The notes beneath the pieces are model-generated. The model searched no databases. It had not been told where the DNA came from and was given only the letters and a program-made list of their open reading frames with translations. From NCBI GenBank assembly GCA_946902985.2, contig OX336389.2:794778979-794842978 (forward strand): a DNA stretch of 64,000 bases. The letters run 5' to 3'. The position numbers and the translations under genes are program-made. Shown piece after piece: positions 35,959 through 45,839 of this stretch; position 1 is the first letter of the stretch, and each line of letters opens with the position of its first letter. Origin of the DNA: Meconema thalassinum. Its lineage: Eukaryota; Arthropoda; Insecta; Orthoptera; Tettigoniidae.

Positions 35959-36227
35959 CTATAAATGTGGTTTATCCCCAATCTCTCCAATAGCATTTCG
36001 AAATTCAACTGAGGTATATTGAGTTCCGTGATCAGTCAATAATCTTCCCGGTTTACCCAGTTTTGGAATGATATTCCTCTCCAAATGTTGTAGAACTGAC
36101 TTTGTTGTTGCTTTTTGCATTGGATTTAGCATTACAATTTTAGAAAATACGTCCACAGTCACAAGTAAATACTGGTTTCCTCTGTGACTTTTAGGATCTG
36201 GACCAAATATGTCCTGACTAAATAACT
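35959..36227 (-). pseudogene. Gypsy-A integrase catalytic core, frameshifted
   Basis: This is the RNase H-fold core of integrase in two frames. A 67-codon frame (36162-35959) reads VTVDVFSKIVMLNP, then LLTDHGTQYTSVEF, which contains the second catalytic Asp. The first Asp block (QDIFGPDPKS) is just upstream, near 36190-36215, in another frame. The D-D spacing looks normal, but at least one frameshift lies between the two blocks and another separates the core from its C-terminal part. No env or chromodomain reading is apparent. Confidence 0.8.
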
Positions 36228-37100
36228 CTAATGGTTTAGTCGGAATAATGGCTTATGGTTTTTCCTTAAGTAACTCCGATGTGAACTTATTTTTGGGCAT
36301 AGTTCACAGGACCTAATAACCTTCGTTATCGTCTCTCTCCTGTTCGTCCAATAAAACTTATCTTGAGCTGTATTACAAGTTTTATCTACGCCTCTATGTC
36401 CAATACTTTTATGTACAAGCCAAATAACTGGAATAATTAATTTTGGTAGAACAACAACTCGGACTTTAGTATGCTCATTATCAATATATTTACATACTAT
36501 GTCTCCAACTGTAACATAGTGTCTTGAATAATTTCTGACTTCCTGGTAGTTTTCATCTTCTTCGTTCAGCCCATCAAACAAGAATCTGTAGACATTTCTT
36601 AAAGGTGCGTGTCTTCTTTGCGTTAACGCAATCTTTTCCAACTTTTTCAAAGACTCTTGGTCCTCGTTATCCAACTGGACTACATTAATCTCTAAATTTT
36701 CTTTCTCTTCCGTCGGATCTCTTGATAGGATATCTGCTAATAAATTATCCTTCCCAGGTAAATGTGTTATTTTTGCATTAAATTGCTGTAGGAACATGGT
36801 CCATCTTGTCATTCTGTCACTTGAGAGATCTGTATTCAACATAAATTCTAGTGCCTTGTGATCCGTTTTAATAATGACCTGATGACCTAGTAGAATTTCC
36901 TTCCATGTTTGCAGCGCATTTATCACAGTTAGTGCTTCCAATTCTGTGGTATAATAATTTACTTCATTTGGTTTCAACTTCCTACTGTTGAACGCAATAT
37001 AATGGTTCATCCCCTCTTGGTCTTGCTGATATAGAACTGCACTGATTCCAATCTTAGACGCATCAGTCTCAATAAAGAAAGATCGTTCAAAGTCTGGGTA
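36228..37100 (-). pseudogene. Gypsy-A RNase H and integrase zinc-binding domain
   Basis: A 260-codon frame (37010-36228), extending upstream in another frame to about 37100. RNase H signatures are ETDASKIGISAVLYQ (near 37040-37085), TELEAL (the catalytic Glu), IKTDHKALEF and HLPGKDNLLADILSRD. After an acidic linker comes the integrase HHCC zinc finger: HKSIGHRGVDKT, then CELCPKISSHRS. This is the standard Ty3/Gypsy order RT-RNaseH-IN. It is the longest intact stretch of Gypsy-A pol. It ends at a stop at 36228, just before the catalytic core. Confidence 0.9.
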
Positions 37101-37213
37101 TTACAACTTTATAGTATTTCTTTACATCACTTTCGATTGAACAAAAGCTCTGTCTCCTTTTTCGTCCCATCGCCATCGATTATTTTTCTTCAAAAGGTCG
37201 TTTAGCGGTGGCA

Positions 37214-38022
37214 TTACCTCTGAATACTTAGGACAATGTGAACTGAAAAATAGGCACATCCACAAAAAGATCTAATTCCTTTTATTTTCGTAGGTTTCTG
37301 GAATTTCATGATAGCCTCAATCTTGTCTTCTTTCGGATGATATCCGTGTTGATCTTTGGCATGTCTTAAAAAGTTCATCATCTCAGGGAAGAAATAACAT
37401 TTCCTGAGATTCACCTTTATAGTAGATTCTCTTAAATTTTCCAGTGACATCCTCAAATTATCTAGATGTTCCTCTGCCGTTTCCGAATATATTATCAAAT
37501 CATCCACGTAATTGATAACATTGACTTTTACCTTATCAGTCAGTTTTTTATCTAGTGCTCTTATCAATGCTGGTCCTGAATTAACCACTCCGAATGGAAC
37601 ACGTAAATACACGAAATAGGTCGGGTTAAACATAAACATTTACTGTCTTCCGTCAACTCAATTTGGTGAAATGACGCAGTTAAATCATCAACAGAAAAAC
37701 ATGTCTTTCCTTTGAACTTTTGTAGTAGTTCCCTTATTTTAGGCAGTCGGTCTACCTCTTTTAGCAACCTGGTATTAAATTCTCTGGCATCGAGACATAT
37801 CCGTAAACTACCATCCATCTTCTTTACTACAGTAATTGGACTTAAATATAGAGTTGCTTGTTTTCTAATAATACCATCTCGTTCCATACTTTTGATAAGT
37901 TCCGCTACTTCTGCCTGATACTTTTCCGGAATAGGATATATTTTCTTCTGAAAAGGAGAAGTATCCGTAAGCCTTAGTTGGTATTGATAGCCTTTAATTA
38001 ATCCCGGTTTTTCGTCGAACAC
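37214..38022 (-). pseudogene. Gypsy-A reverse transcriptase, frameshifted
   Basis: Two overlapping frames together cover the RT palm and fingers. Frame one (38022-37564) has PIPEKYQAEVAELI, DGIIRKQATLYLSPITVV and SLRICLDAREFN, then the first catalytic Asp in CFSVDDLTASFHQIEL. A frameshift near 37640 follows. Frame two (37639-37214) has LRVPFGVVNSGPALIRAL, then YVDDLIIYS, the catalytic box with both Asp residues intact, and a thumb segment. Another frame change near 37214 leads to RNase H. An in-frame stop lies at about 38034 before the RT domain. Motifs are complete, but the chain is interrupted three times. Confidence 0.9.
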
Positions 38023-38195
38023 ATCGGTATACTAGTGGATTAAGTTCTCCAATATTTCGTGATAGTCTTCAAAACCGTCAATTTTCAAAGCATAATGACC
38101 CGGTTTTTCGGCTTCAACTTCCATCACCATGTTTTCTAGAATTTCTTCTTCTACTTCTTTTCTATAGAATATTCACCATTCTTCTCTTCTAAATT

Positions 38196-38786
38196 TCAAA
38201 GACTATTACCTTCCTCTTCAAATCTGATAATTCCTTTCCTAAGGTCTATAATCGCTCCTGTTTTGGTAACAAAATCTATACCAAGCATCGCGTCAAACCT
38301 TATCTTTCTTAGTACAAGAAATATTTGCTCATAGGTGCAACAATTTATCCTGAATTGCATCATCACCTGAATCTTACATTTCACTGACTTGTCGTTAAAG
38401 ATTCCTCTAACTTTCATAGCTGATACTGGCATTGCTATAATCGAATTTCCATCCTTTAGACGTTCATAACAATCCTCAGATAGTTCTGAAGCTGTCGCCC
38501 CTGTATCTAACAGTGTTTTAAGGCTGTCTCTTTCTACATCTATTTGAATTATAGGTAATCTTGCCGTTTTATTCACTACTGGTTCCTCTCTTTCATATAA
38601 GAGATCTTCGTCTGTAACCTGGTATAGTTCATTTATGACAATTTGGTTTGAATTAGAAATGTCACTATCATTTAGTTCCGTATGGAAAATGATGTTTATT
38701 GTACCCCCCTTCTTTGAGTCTACCACGATTTTGTTCACTCGTTGAAGGTTGAGATTCCATTTCTCCGTCCACCTGACTTTCAGCAT
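38196..38786 (-). pseudogene. Gypsy-A aspartic protease
   Basis: A 196-codon frame with the retropepsin active site LLDTGATAS at residues 92-100, an Ile/Leu-rich strand region after it, and FDAMLGIDF, the usual second conserved block ('ILG.DFL'). Retropepsins cleave the gag-pol polyprotein and act as dimers. The frame is intact and starts at an ATG (38786) that overlaps the end of the gag reading region in another frame, as is usual at gag-pol junctions. It ends at a stop near 38196, before RT. The first ~70 residues are not typical of protease and probably belong to the gag-pol linker. Confidence 0.85.
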
Positions 38787-38806
38787 TTCTTCCTTCTTTC
38801 TCTCTT

Positions 38807-39410
38807 AAATTCGTTATAAATTCTTGAATTTTTCGTTCCCTTTCGTCATAGAATTGCCTTACATTCTCGTTGTTTCTCCAACCTCTATTATTGGATTGTT
38901 GCTGTTGTTGTTGCTGCTGTTGTCTTTGACGATTGAAATTTTCGTCATTCCATTTTTTATATCGTCTGTAGCCTCGTCCATTTTGACTAGTATCACGATT
39001 ATAATAACTGTTCCTTTGGAAACTGTTGCTTTCTCGGTGAAATCCTGTCCTACGCTGATTACTATTCCAATACCCGTTTTGGTATGGTCTTCTTTCTCAT
39101 GCATTTATATAGCTCGGTTAATATCAGTTCTGTCTGAAGTACGGCGTTCTTGTTCGACCTACATTGGTCTACTTGTACAGTATATACCTCTCTATTGTCA
39201 GGCCTTCTTCTAACACTGGGTGTACTGGTGTTCATACTTGTGTGGTCAAGCTGTCTGAGCAGTTCTGCCATCTCTTCTAATGTTTTCACATTTGCTGAGA
39301 TTAAGTGACGGCGTAGTTTTGTTGGAAGCTGTCTAGAAATAGCATGAACTAGCTCCCCTTCTGCTAACGGAGTTTGAAGGTAATGAAGTTGTGCTAATTG
39401 TTTTGTAAAG
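38807..39410 (-). pseudogene. Gypsy-A gag, C-terminal half
   Basis: The frame from about 39410 reads FTKQLAQLHYLQTPLAEGELVHAISRQLP, then LRRHLISANVKTLEEMAELLRQLDH. This is the C-terminal capsid-like region of Gypsy gag (retrotransposon gag fold). After frame changes near 39080 follows an Asn/Arg/Gln-rich basic tail with RGYRRYKKW and a QQQQQQQQQ run (38894-38925), ending near 38807. Basic Asn/Arg tails can bind RNA, and I see no CCHC zinc knuckle. The tail has no catalytic residues. The N-terminal part of gag lies beyond the tandem array, at 41472-43379. The array boundary falls between codons that would otherwise join in a capsid helix. Confidence 0.75.
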
Positions 39411-41471
39411 AACCCCACACAAGACACGGCACTAACCTAGAAGAATTGCTGAGTTTTAATTAACAGACCGTGAAAGCCAATATACCAGCTTTTTGGAAGC
39501 CTTCATAGGGAGGTTAATGCTGCTTGAGCTTTTAGTTCTCGCAGTCAAGTGGTGCAGTTGCACCTAATATAAAGGGAGGTGGCGCGCAGTTCGTCACTCC
39601 TGTGGGGGTCCGGGCGGGTACACCAAGAGCCTGCCGATGAGCCAGATTGGTGTCCTAGGCGAAACCCCACACAAGACACGGCACAAACCTAGAAGAATTG
39701 CTGAGTTTTAATTAACAGGCCGTGAAAGCCAATATACCAGCTTTTTGGAAGCCTTCATAGGGAGGTTAATGCTGCTTGAGCTTTTAGTTCTCGCAGTCAA
39801 GTGGTGCAGTTGCACCTAATATAAAGGGAGGTGGCGCGCAGTTCGTCACTCCTGTGGGGGTCCGGGCGGGGACACCAAGAGCCTGCCGATGAGCCAGCTT
39901 GGTGTCCTAGGCGAAACCCCACACAAGACACGGCACAAACCTAGAAGAATAGCTGAGTTTTAATTAACAGGCCGTGAAAGCCAAAATACCAGCTTTTTGG
40001 AAGCCTTCATAGGGTGGTTAATGCTGCTTGAGTTTTTAGTTCTTGCAGTCAAGTGGTGCAGTTGCACCTAATATAAAGGGAGGTGGCACGCAGTTCGTCA
40101 CTCCTGTGGGGGTCCGGGCGGGGACACCAAGAGCCTGCCGATGAGCCAGCTTGGTGTCCTAGGCGAAACCCCACACAAGACACGGCACAAACCTAGAAGA
40201 ATTGCTGAGTTTTAATTAACAGGCCGTGAAAGCCAATATACCGGCTTTTTGGAAGCCTTCATAGGGAGGTTAATGCTGCTTGAGCTTTTAGTTCTCGCAG
40301 TCAAGTGGTGCAGTTGCACCTAATATAAAGGGAGGTGGCGCGCAGTTCGTCACTCCTGTGGGGGTCCGGGCGGGGACACCAAGAGCCTGCCGATTAGCCA
40401 GCTTGGTGTCCAAGGCGAAACCCCACACAAGACACGGCACAAACCTAGAAGAATTGCTGAGTTTTAATTAACAGGCCGTGAAAGCCAATATACCAGCTTT
40501 TTGGAAGCCTTCATAGGGAGGTTAATGCTGCTTGACCTTTTAGTTCTCGCAGTCAAGTGGTGCAGTTGCACCTAATATAAAGGGAGGTGGCGCGCATTTC
40601 GTCACTTCTGTGGGGGTCCGGGCGGGGACACCAAGAGCCTGCCGATGAGCCAGCTTGGTGTCCTAGGCGAAACCCCACACAAGACACGGCACAAACCTAG
40701 AAGAATTGCTGAGTTTTAATGAACAGGCCGTGAAAGCCAATATGCCAGCTTTTTGGAAGCCTTCATAGGGAGGTTAATGCTGCTTGAGCTTTTAGTTTTC
40801 GCAGTCAAGTGGTGCAGTTGCACCTAATATAAAGGGAGGTGGCGCGCAGTTCGTCACTCCTGTCGGGGTCCGGGCTGGGACACCAAGAGCCTGCCGATGA
40901 GCCAGCTTGGTGTCCTAGGCGAAACCCCACACAAGACACGGCACAAACCTAGAAGAATTGCTGAGTTTTAATTAACAGGCCGTGAAAACCAATATACCAG
41001 CTTTTTTGGAAGCCTTCATAGGGAGGTTAATGCTGCTTGAGCTATTAGTTCTCGCAGTCAAGTGGTGCAGTTGCACCTAATATAAAGGGAGGTGGCACGC
41101 AGTTCGTCACTCCTGTGGGGGTCCGGGCGGGGACACCAAGAGCCTGCCGATGAGCCAGCTTGGTGTCCTAGGCGAAACCCCACACAAGACACGGCACAAA
41201 CCTAGAAGAATTGCTGAGTTTTAATTAACAGGCCGTGAAAGCCAATATACCAGCTTTTTGGAAGCCTTCATAGGGAGGTTAATGCTGCTTGAGCTTTTAG
41301 TTCTCGCAGTCAAGTGGTGCAGTTGCACCTAATATAAAGGGAGGTGGCGCGCAGTTCGTCACTCCTGTGGGAGTCCGGGCGGGGACACCAAGAGCCTGCC
41401 GATGAGCCAGCTTGGTGTCCTAGGCGAAACCCCACACAAGACACGGCACAAACCTAGAACAATTGCTGAGT
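39411..41471 (+). repeat. 252-bp tandem array, 8.2 copies, inserted in gag
   Basis: Units begin ('gaaaccccacac') at ~39409, 39661, 39913, 40165, 40417, 40669, 40921, 41174 and 41426: period 252, once 253. Units are ~97-98% alike. The array starts at 'aaccccac' after the gag sequence 'ttttgtaaag' and stops 46 bp into the ninth unit at 'ttgctgagt', before 'cgtatctag'. Each unit holds the palindrome GGTGCA-GT-TGCACC, TATAAA, an initiator-like TCACTC 28 bp further on, and a stem-loop GGACACCAAG...CTTGGTGTCC. Excising the array and perhaps 1-3 bp restores gag continuity, so it is an insertion in gag. No clear target duplication (at most 1 bp) was seen. Confidence 0.92.
39568..39600 (+). promoter_or_regulatory. 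Core promoter in array unit 1 (repeated in units 2-8)
   Basis: TATAAA at 39568-39573 and TCACTC with its A at 39596 are spaced 28 bp, the classical TATA-to-start distance in insects. The same pair recurs every 252 bp through 41.3 kb. The direction is plus, opposite to Gypsy-A transcription, so transcripts would run across the N-terminal gag region and 5' LTR as antisense. Function is inferred only. Confidence 0.5.
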
Positions 41472-43379
41472 CGTATCTAGTTGGATTTGAAAACGCATAT
41501 TTCTTAGAATATATTTCTGCACGGATGTCTTGCTGAGTTTCCAAACTCCAGAATCTCTTTTGCAGAGCTTCAGCAAACTGTTCAAAGCTAGCACATGTAT
41601 ATCGGAATGCACGATACCAAAGAAGTGCTTCTCGTTCCAGATATTACTCAACAACCCTCATCTCTCTGTCTTTTGGAATGCGATTGTCATCTAGGTAACA
41701 TTTCATATCCCTCAGAAATTCTATAGCTGTCACACTTCCCTCTCCGCTAAAACGAATTGGCTTGTCATATATGTTTTTCAAGAATACAATATTTTGTGTT
41801 GTTCTATTCTCTCTTGAATCAAAATAGTCCTCATAATCTGTTCTAATTCGTTCGATATTAGGCCGAAATTCTGCTCCATCTCTGTGTTCTTGACTATATA
41901 GACTTTCTCTATCTTCTTCTTCCCGTCTATCAATTCCTTCATTTCTATCTCTCCTGCTCTCGTGTGTCGCACGTTCTTCTCGTGATTTATCCTCTCGGTC
42001 TTGAAAGAATCTATGTAAATCTTCCCTTAAATCCTTTTGTATATTCGTTCTGAAATCTTCACGATGACCCGTTTCTCTAATGCTGATGTTTTCCATGTGT
42101 TCAGTTAATGCAGATAGTTCCGATTCTTGACTAGACTTAATTTTCGCAAGTTCGGTCGTTACCTCATCTACAATTTTTTCAATCTTATCGAGTTCATCTG
42201 ATCTACCAGTATCTGGATTACGAGTGAATTCTGACATCCTAGTAACGCTAGATTGCTGTACTTCGTCAATACGTTTATTCAACCCTTCTCTTAAATTAGA
42301 AATATCTCTATTTGCATCTAATTCAAATTTTCCCATATCTTTAAGAACTTTTGCATGCATTTGTTGGATATATTCTCTATTAGATCTAAGGACATCTTCT
42401 TTCATATTGTCAAAAACTTTCACAATATTGCTCGTTATATCTATGTTTAAGCCTTCTTCAATTAACCTTTTTTGATCCTCAAATTTATTTTGTAATTCAT
42501 TAACAGTATTATTTAGACCATTTACAATAATGTTTAATGCAGCATGTGATTCTGTAATCTTATTATAATGCAATGTGTTTTCTTGTTTTACCTCATCAAT
42601 ACCTTTTTGTAACTTGTCTTTGAGATTAAGTATGTTTTCACTGTTTTCTACTTGTGCAGCAACTACTCTTTTAATTACCTCTTCTCTCAGTGTACTTAAA
42701 TCTGTGGAAACCTGATCTATTTTCTCACCACTACTCTGACTTATTTTCTGTGCTTCTTCTATTCTACTTTTAGTTTCTTCTAAAGCCTTTCTACTCTGTT
42801 CTTGGGCTAGTCGACTTTCTTCTTGTGCCAGTTTACTTAATTCTTGAGATATTCTCCCTTAATTCTGGGCCTTTTCTAAAGCTTTCTGAATTTCCTCCTG
42901 AGCTTTCCTATTTTCTTCCTGAGCTTTCCTGTTTTCTTCCTGAGCTTTATCTGCCTTTTCATGCTGAGATTTCCTGTTTTCTTCCTGAGCTTTCTCTGCC
43001 TTTTCCTGTGCTTTCTTAATTTCTTCCTGGGCTTTCCTATTTTCTTCCTGGGCTTTCTCTGCTTTTTCCTGAGCTAAACTACATTCCTTTTGTACTTCCT
43101 CAATACATTCTTTAGTGCGTGTTTGTGCAAGAGTAAGTTCACCTTTTAAATCTGTTTTTACTGTTGCTACAGATTGTTTTATCTCCTCTTGTTTTTTTTA
43201 GAATCATCTTGTGTATATTTATGCAATATCTCTAAATCTACTGATATTTGGGTTTGGGACTCCTTCAATTGCCCAAACATTTTCTTTATCGTGTCAATGT
43301 CCTTCGATGACATTCTTCTTTCCTGGAGAACTAGGGAAACATCACTATTCGCAACAGTGTGGATTCCTTGAGTGACCAT
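41472..43379 (-). pseudogene. Gypsy-A gag, N-terminal coiled-coil half
   Basis: Begins at an ATG (43379) ~270 bp inside the 5' LTR edge: MVTQGIHTVANSDVS. A frameshift sits at an eight-base T run on the plus strand near 43193. Next comes a long Glu/Lys/Gln coiled coil built from near-repeats of AQEENRK and EKAQEE (about 42890-43080), an in-frame stop near 42858, and a second coiled-coil region (309 codons, 42573-41644) including RREEEDRESL. It ends in the capsid-like block FSGEGSVTAIEFLRDM and, after a frame change near 41650, a region of about 65 codons that leads into the array at KYAFSNPTRY. Coiled coils like this probably help gag self-assembly. The repeated AQEE text arises from an 18-24 bp minisatellite within the gene. 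Confidence 0.75.
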
Positions 43380-43647
43380 AGTTTTGTAGCATCTTTGACT
43401 TTTGGAATATCTTAAAATGCGATAGCCTAACTATAATAAAAATTATTATTATATTACATTCCTATGTCATCCTCTCTACGTTGTAACAACATTCCGAACA
43501 TCCTTCTCTAATAATCTTTAAACTTAACCAACAATTTAACTATCTCTTTAATTTTAAATTACTATGACCAAATATGACATCAGCTGGTTTAACAGTATTA
43601 CATTACATGATTTAGTGACTTTCCATGACGATCGAGTAATGCTTCAT

Positions 43648-44690
43648 GTCAAATATGCTCGTCGACCCCGGTTCAAATAACATCTTCTTCATTTCAATCG
43701 TAGTTTGAACTAATTCGTTGAGTAAGGTTTTATTAATTGTCCTTAGTTTTCGAACAACTCTTGTAGTTTCCAATAAACGTTGCTTCTGTTCGGCAATAAT
43801 GTCTCCACGATGTAGATTGATTTTCTCTTTACTAATTCGCAGACTTTTCTTAATGACTCTGTCCATATTATCGTTTGCTTTCTGTAGAAATATTACTATA
43901 TTTTTTATTGGATTGACTTTCATCGATGCTCGTCTCCATCTATACTGGGTGGCAATGCTGTCCTTCCCGTAGAATATTCTTCATGTACCTCGGTCAACTT
44001 TTTCCACTCTCAAAATATACGTCTATACAATTTCGAAGACAAGTAGAGAATGACTTCTCCAAGTCGCGTTCCCTCTCTGATAGCAACTAAAATGGCTTTT
44101 CTGGCATTCGACCTTGTAAATTTCTATATCAATGAATATCGGCCTCATCTTATTAAATCTTAATATATAATTTACACCATTGGCTTTCATTTTTCGTCTT
44201 CTCTCCATTTCTGCCAAATATTGTCTTCTGAAAAGTTCTTTTCAATAATATATAAAATATTAAGAACCGCCAATATATATTTTTGTTATTGGTTAATGTG
44301 TGGTCACGTGATGAAACTCCTTCATTTACGCGGTTGAATCTCCCTCCTGCCACGCTTCAATATCACCTTGACGCGTGCCTGGCTAAATTCGGAATTTCCC
44401 AAGTGCCGCCTCCACTGAACTCGTCAATCTTGCCAGTTTCCATTGTCTATAAAATCTCATTCTTCTCCATGTTAATAAAAGAGCGTTTTATATTTCTGCT
44501 TATTTCCGTGCTAAAAGTATACGGATTTTTTTAAATCAAATTCACTCTGGCAATAGTTACAGTCCTGATACACATTCCCATGCTACCGGTTTCCTTACCA
44601 GACATGTAGCATTGGCGCTTTTGTTCTCGAGAGCTGTCGGTTCGACTCCCGACCCATACCTTCTTCTAGGTGCTTTAAATTATGGTTTCA
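43648..44690 (-). repeat. Gypsy-A 5' LTR
   Basis: Matches 34286-35319 throughout with scattered differences and small indels. It starts TGAAACCATAATTTAAAG on the minus strand; TATA-like 'aaatataaaa' at about 44486-44495. Its 3' edge adjoins a 103-codon frame (43923-43612) that begins inside the LTR and reads 36 bp past it. No conventional primer binding site is evident just inside the edge. Confidence 0.85.
44591..44660 (+). other. tRNA-like module in the 5' LTR
   Basis: Same as 35222-35290: 'tagcattggcg' (44607-44617) and 'ggttcgactcc' (44639-44649). Since both LTRs carry it, it was part of the LTR when the element last moved. Confidence 0.5.
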
Positions 44691-44744
44691 GTACCATTGT
44701 AACCACCGCAATTTGGGGCTTGAAAGAATGAACCAAGATTCATA

Positions 44745-45129
44745 GGGTAACAGGGGCGCTATACCAGGATATCAAATTAGGCGAGAAGGATTTAATTATA
44801 TCCAGAATAGAAGCTACAATAACGGACCACAGTCCCAGGGAAGAAACCACAACGTTCAATGGGAAGCTTACGATAACATAGGTAATCTCGGACGAGGTAA
44901 TGGTGGACCAGGTTGTCCGGATGGACCAATACAGGGTAATTACGGAAGTAACGCTCAATACAATCAAAACAGTGGATATGGTAGAGGTGTCCCAACGAGT
45001 AATAATGAGAATAGTGGAAATCAAAGAATAAGCGATTATAGCCAGACCAGCAGCGCGACGAATGACGGAGCACGTGGTAAAAATAGCAATTTAAACGAGC
45101 CTGACAGTCTGTCACTTGCCCTGTTTTAA
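44745..45129 (+). pseudogene. Gypsy-B gag tail, Asn/Gly/Tyr-rich
   Basis: A frame open from just after a stop near 44735 to the TAA at 45127-45129, without an obvious start. It is very rich in Asn, Gly, Tyr, Gln and Ser (NRSYNNGPQSQGRN, SNAQYNQNSGYGRG). It lacks a CCHC knuckle, as does the Gypsy-A gag tail, so the two elements share this unusual gag type, although their sequences do not align closely. Low-complexity tails of this kind commonly bind RNA. It is the only uninterrupted Gypsy-B segment besides RNase H. It lies in the same orientation and directly before the pol region, as a gag C-terminus should. Confidence 0.6.
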
Positions 45130-45839
45130 TTTTAATTCGGGATTCTTATGACCTGAACGTAAATTACGATTTGTTAAAAGAATTAAGGGAGGAATCCTTA
45201 TTAACTGAAAAGGGGAATTTGAACCCTGGCATGCAGTTACACGTGTCCGGGGCGCGATCCGATGTATCAATTGATTGTGGTTGAGTCAAGTCCTGAATTA
45301 ACTATGCCATTCATGACAGAATAAGGGAGCAGGGAAGCACTTTGAGAAAATGCTGTTGGTAATATATCTAAAATAATTTAGAAATTCCAAATTTTGTGTA
45401 TGAGGCAATTCTAGGTTAAAACTTGCTTACTAAATTGTCGGGTAATTTATGCTATGATGAAGGTTGCGTTAATTTCACGTGGGGTAATACTGGAGTGATA
45501 ATATCGTTCAATCATCAAGGTAAATGGAGTAGTTGTTCAGGAGAGGAACGTACGTTAAGGGAGGTGTTAATGGAAAGAGATGTACTGGTTACTGAACAGT
45601 GAACAGGTGTCTAAGAATATAGAGCCTGACTCGTTAAATTTTGTGGGCAGTTTGATAACGAACGAAAGCCTAGCGGACTCGTTACGTGAAGCTGCATTTC
45701 TATGAGATATAGAGGAAGGTCAGTGTAATCTTCTCAATAATATTTTATTGAAGAATCAGAGGGTGTTTGTCTAGGCAAATTAATATGAACATTCACTGTA
45801 TGTAATAGGTCACTCAGTATTTACAGGGTACATATACCC
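45130..45839 (+). pseudogene. Gypsy-B protease and linker region, decayed
   Basis: Reading frames are short and stop-ridden. Around 45250-45285 one frame gives GARSDVSIDCG, which could be a decayed protease active-site region, but the DTG triad is not intact, so the assignment rests mostly on position between gag and RT. No other motif is seen. Confidence 0.35.

Larger units (their letters stand above)
34286..44690 (-). mobile_element. Ty3/Gypsy LTR retrotransposon 'Gypsy-A', damaged
   Basis: Two ~1.03-kb direct repeats (34286-35319 and 43648-44690) flank an internal region. On the minus strand it encodes gag, aspartic protease, RT, RNase H and integrase in that order, which is Ty3/Gypsy order. 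The outer end of the repeats starts TGAA on the minus strand. The inner or 3' edge ('tcaaatat') is less clear. A purine-rich stretch (35320-35335, minus 'ggggtcgatgaggagc') just before the 3' LTR could be the polypurine tract. The LTRs differ at a few percent by eye, and the ORFs carry several frameshifts and stops, so it is not recent. No env was found. Gag is split by a 2.06-kb tandem array. Confidence 0.85.

Noticed and set aside
38824..39213. Plus-strand 129-codon membrane-like protein
   Set aside because: It is antisense to the basic Gypsy-A gag tail; hydrophobic runs are complements of Asn/Gln/Arg codons.
39411..41471. CRISPR array
   Set aside because: The 252-bp units are identical throughout with no unique spacers, in a eukaryotic retrotransposon.
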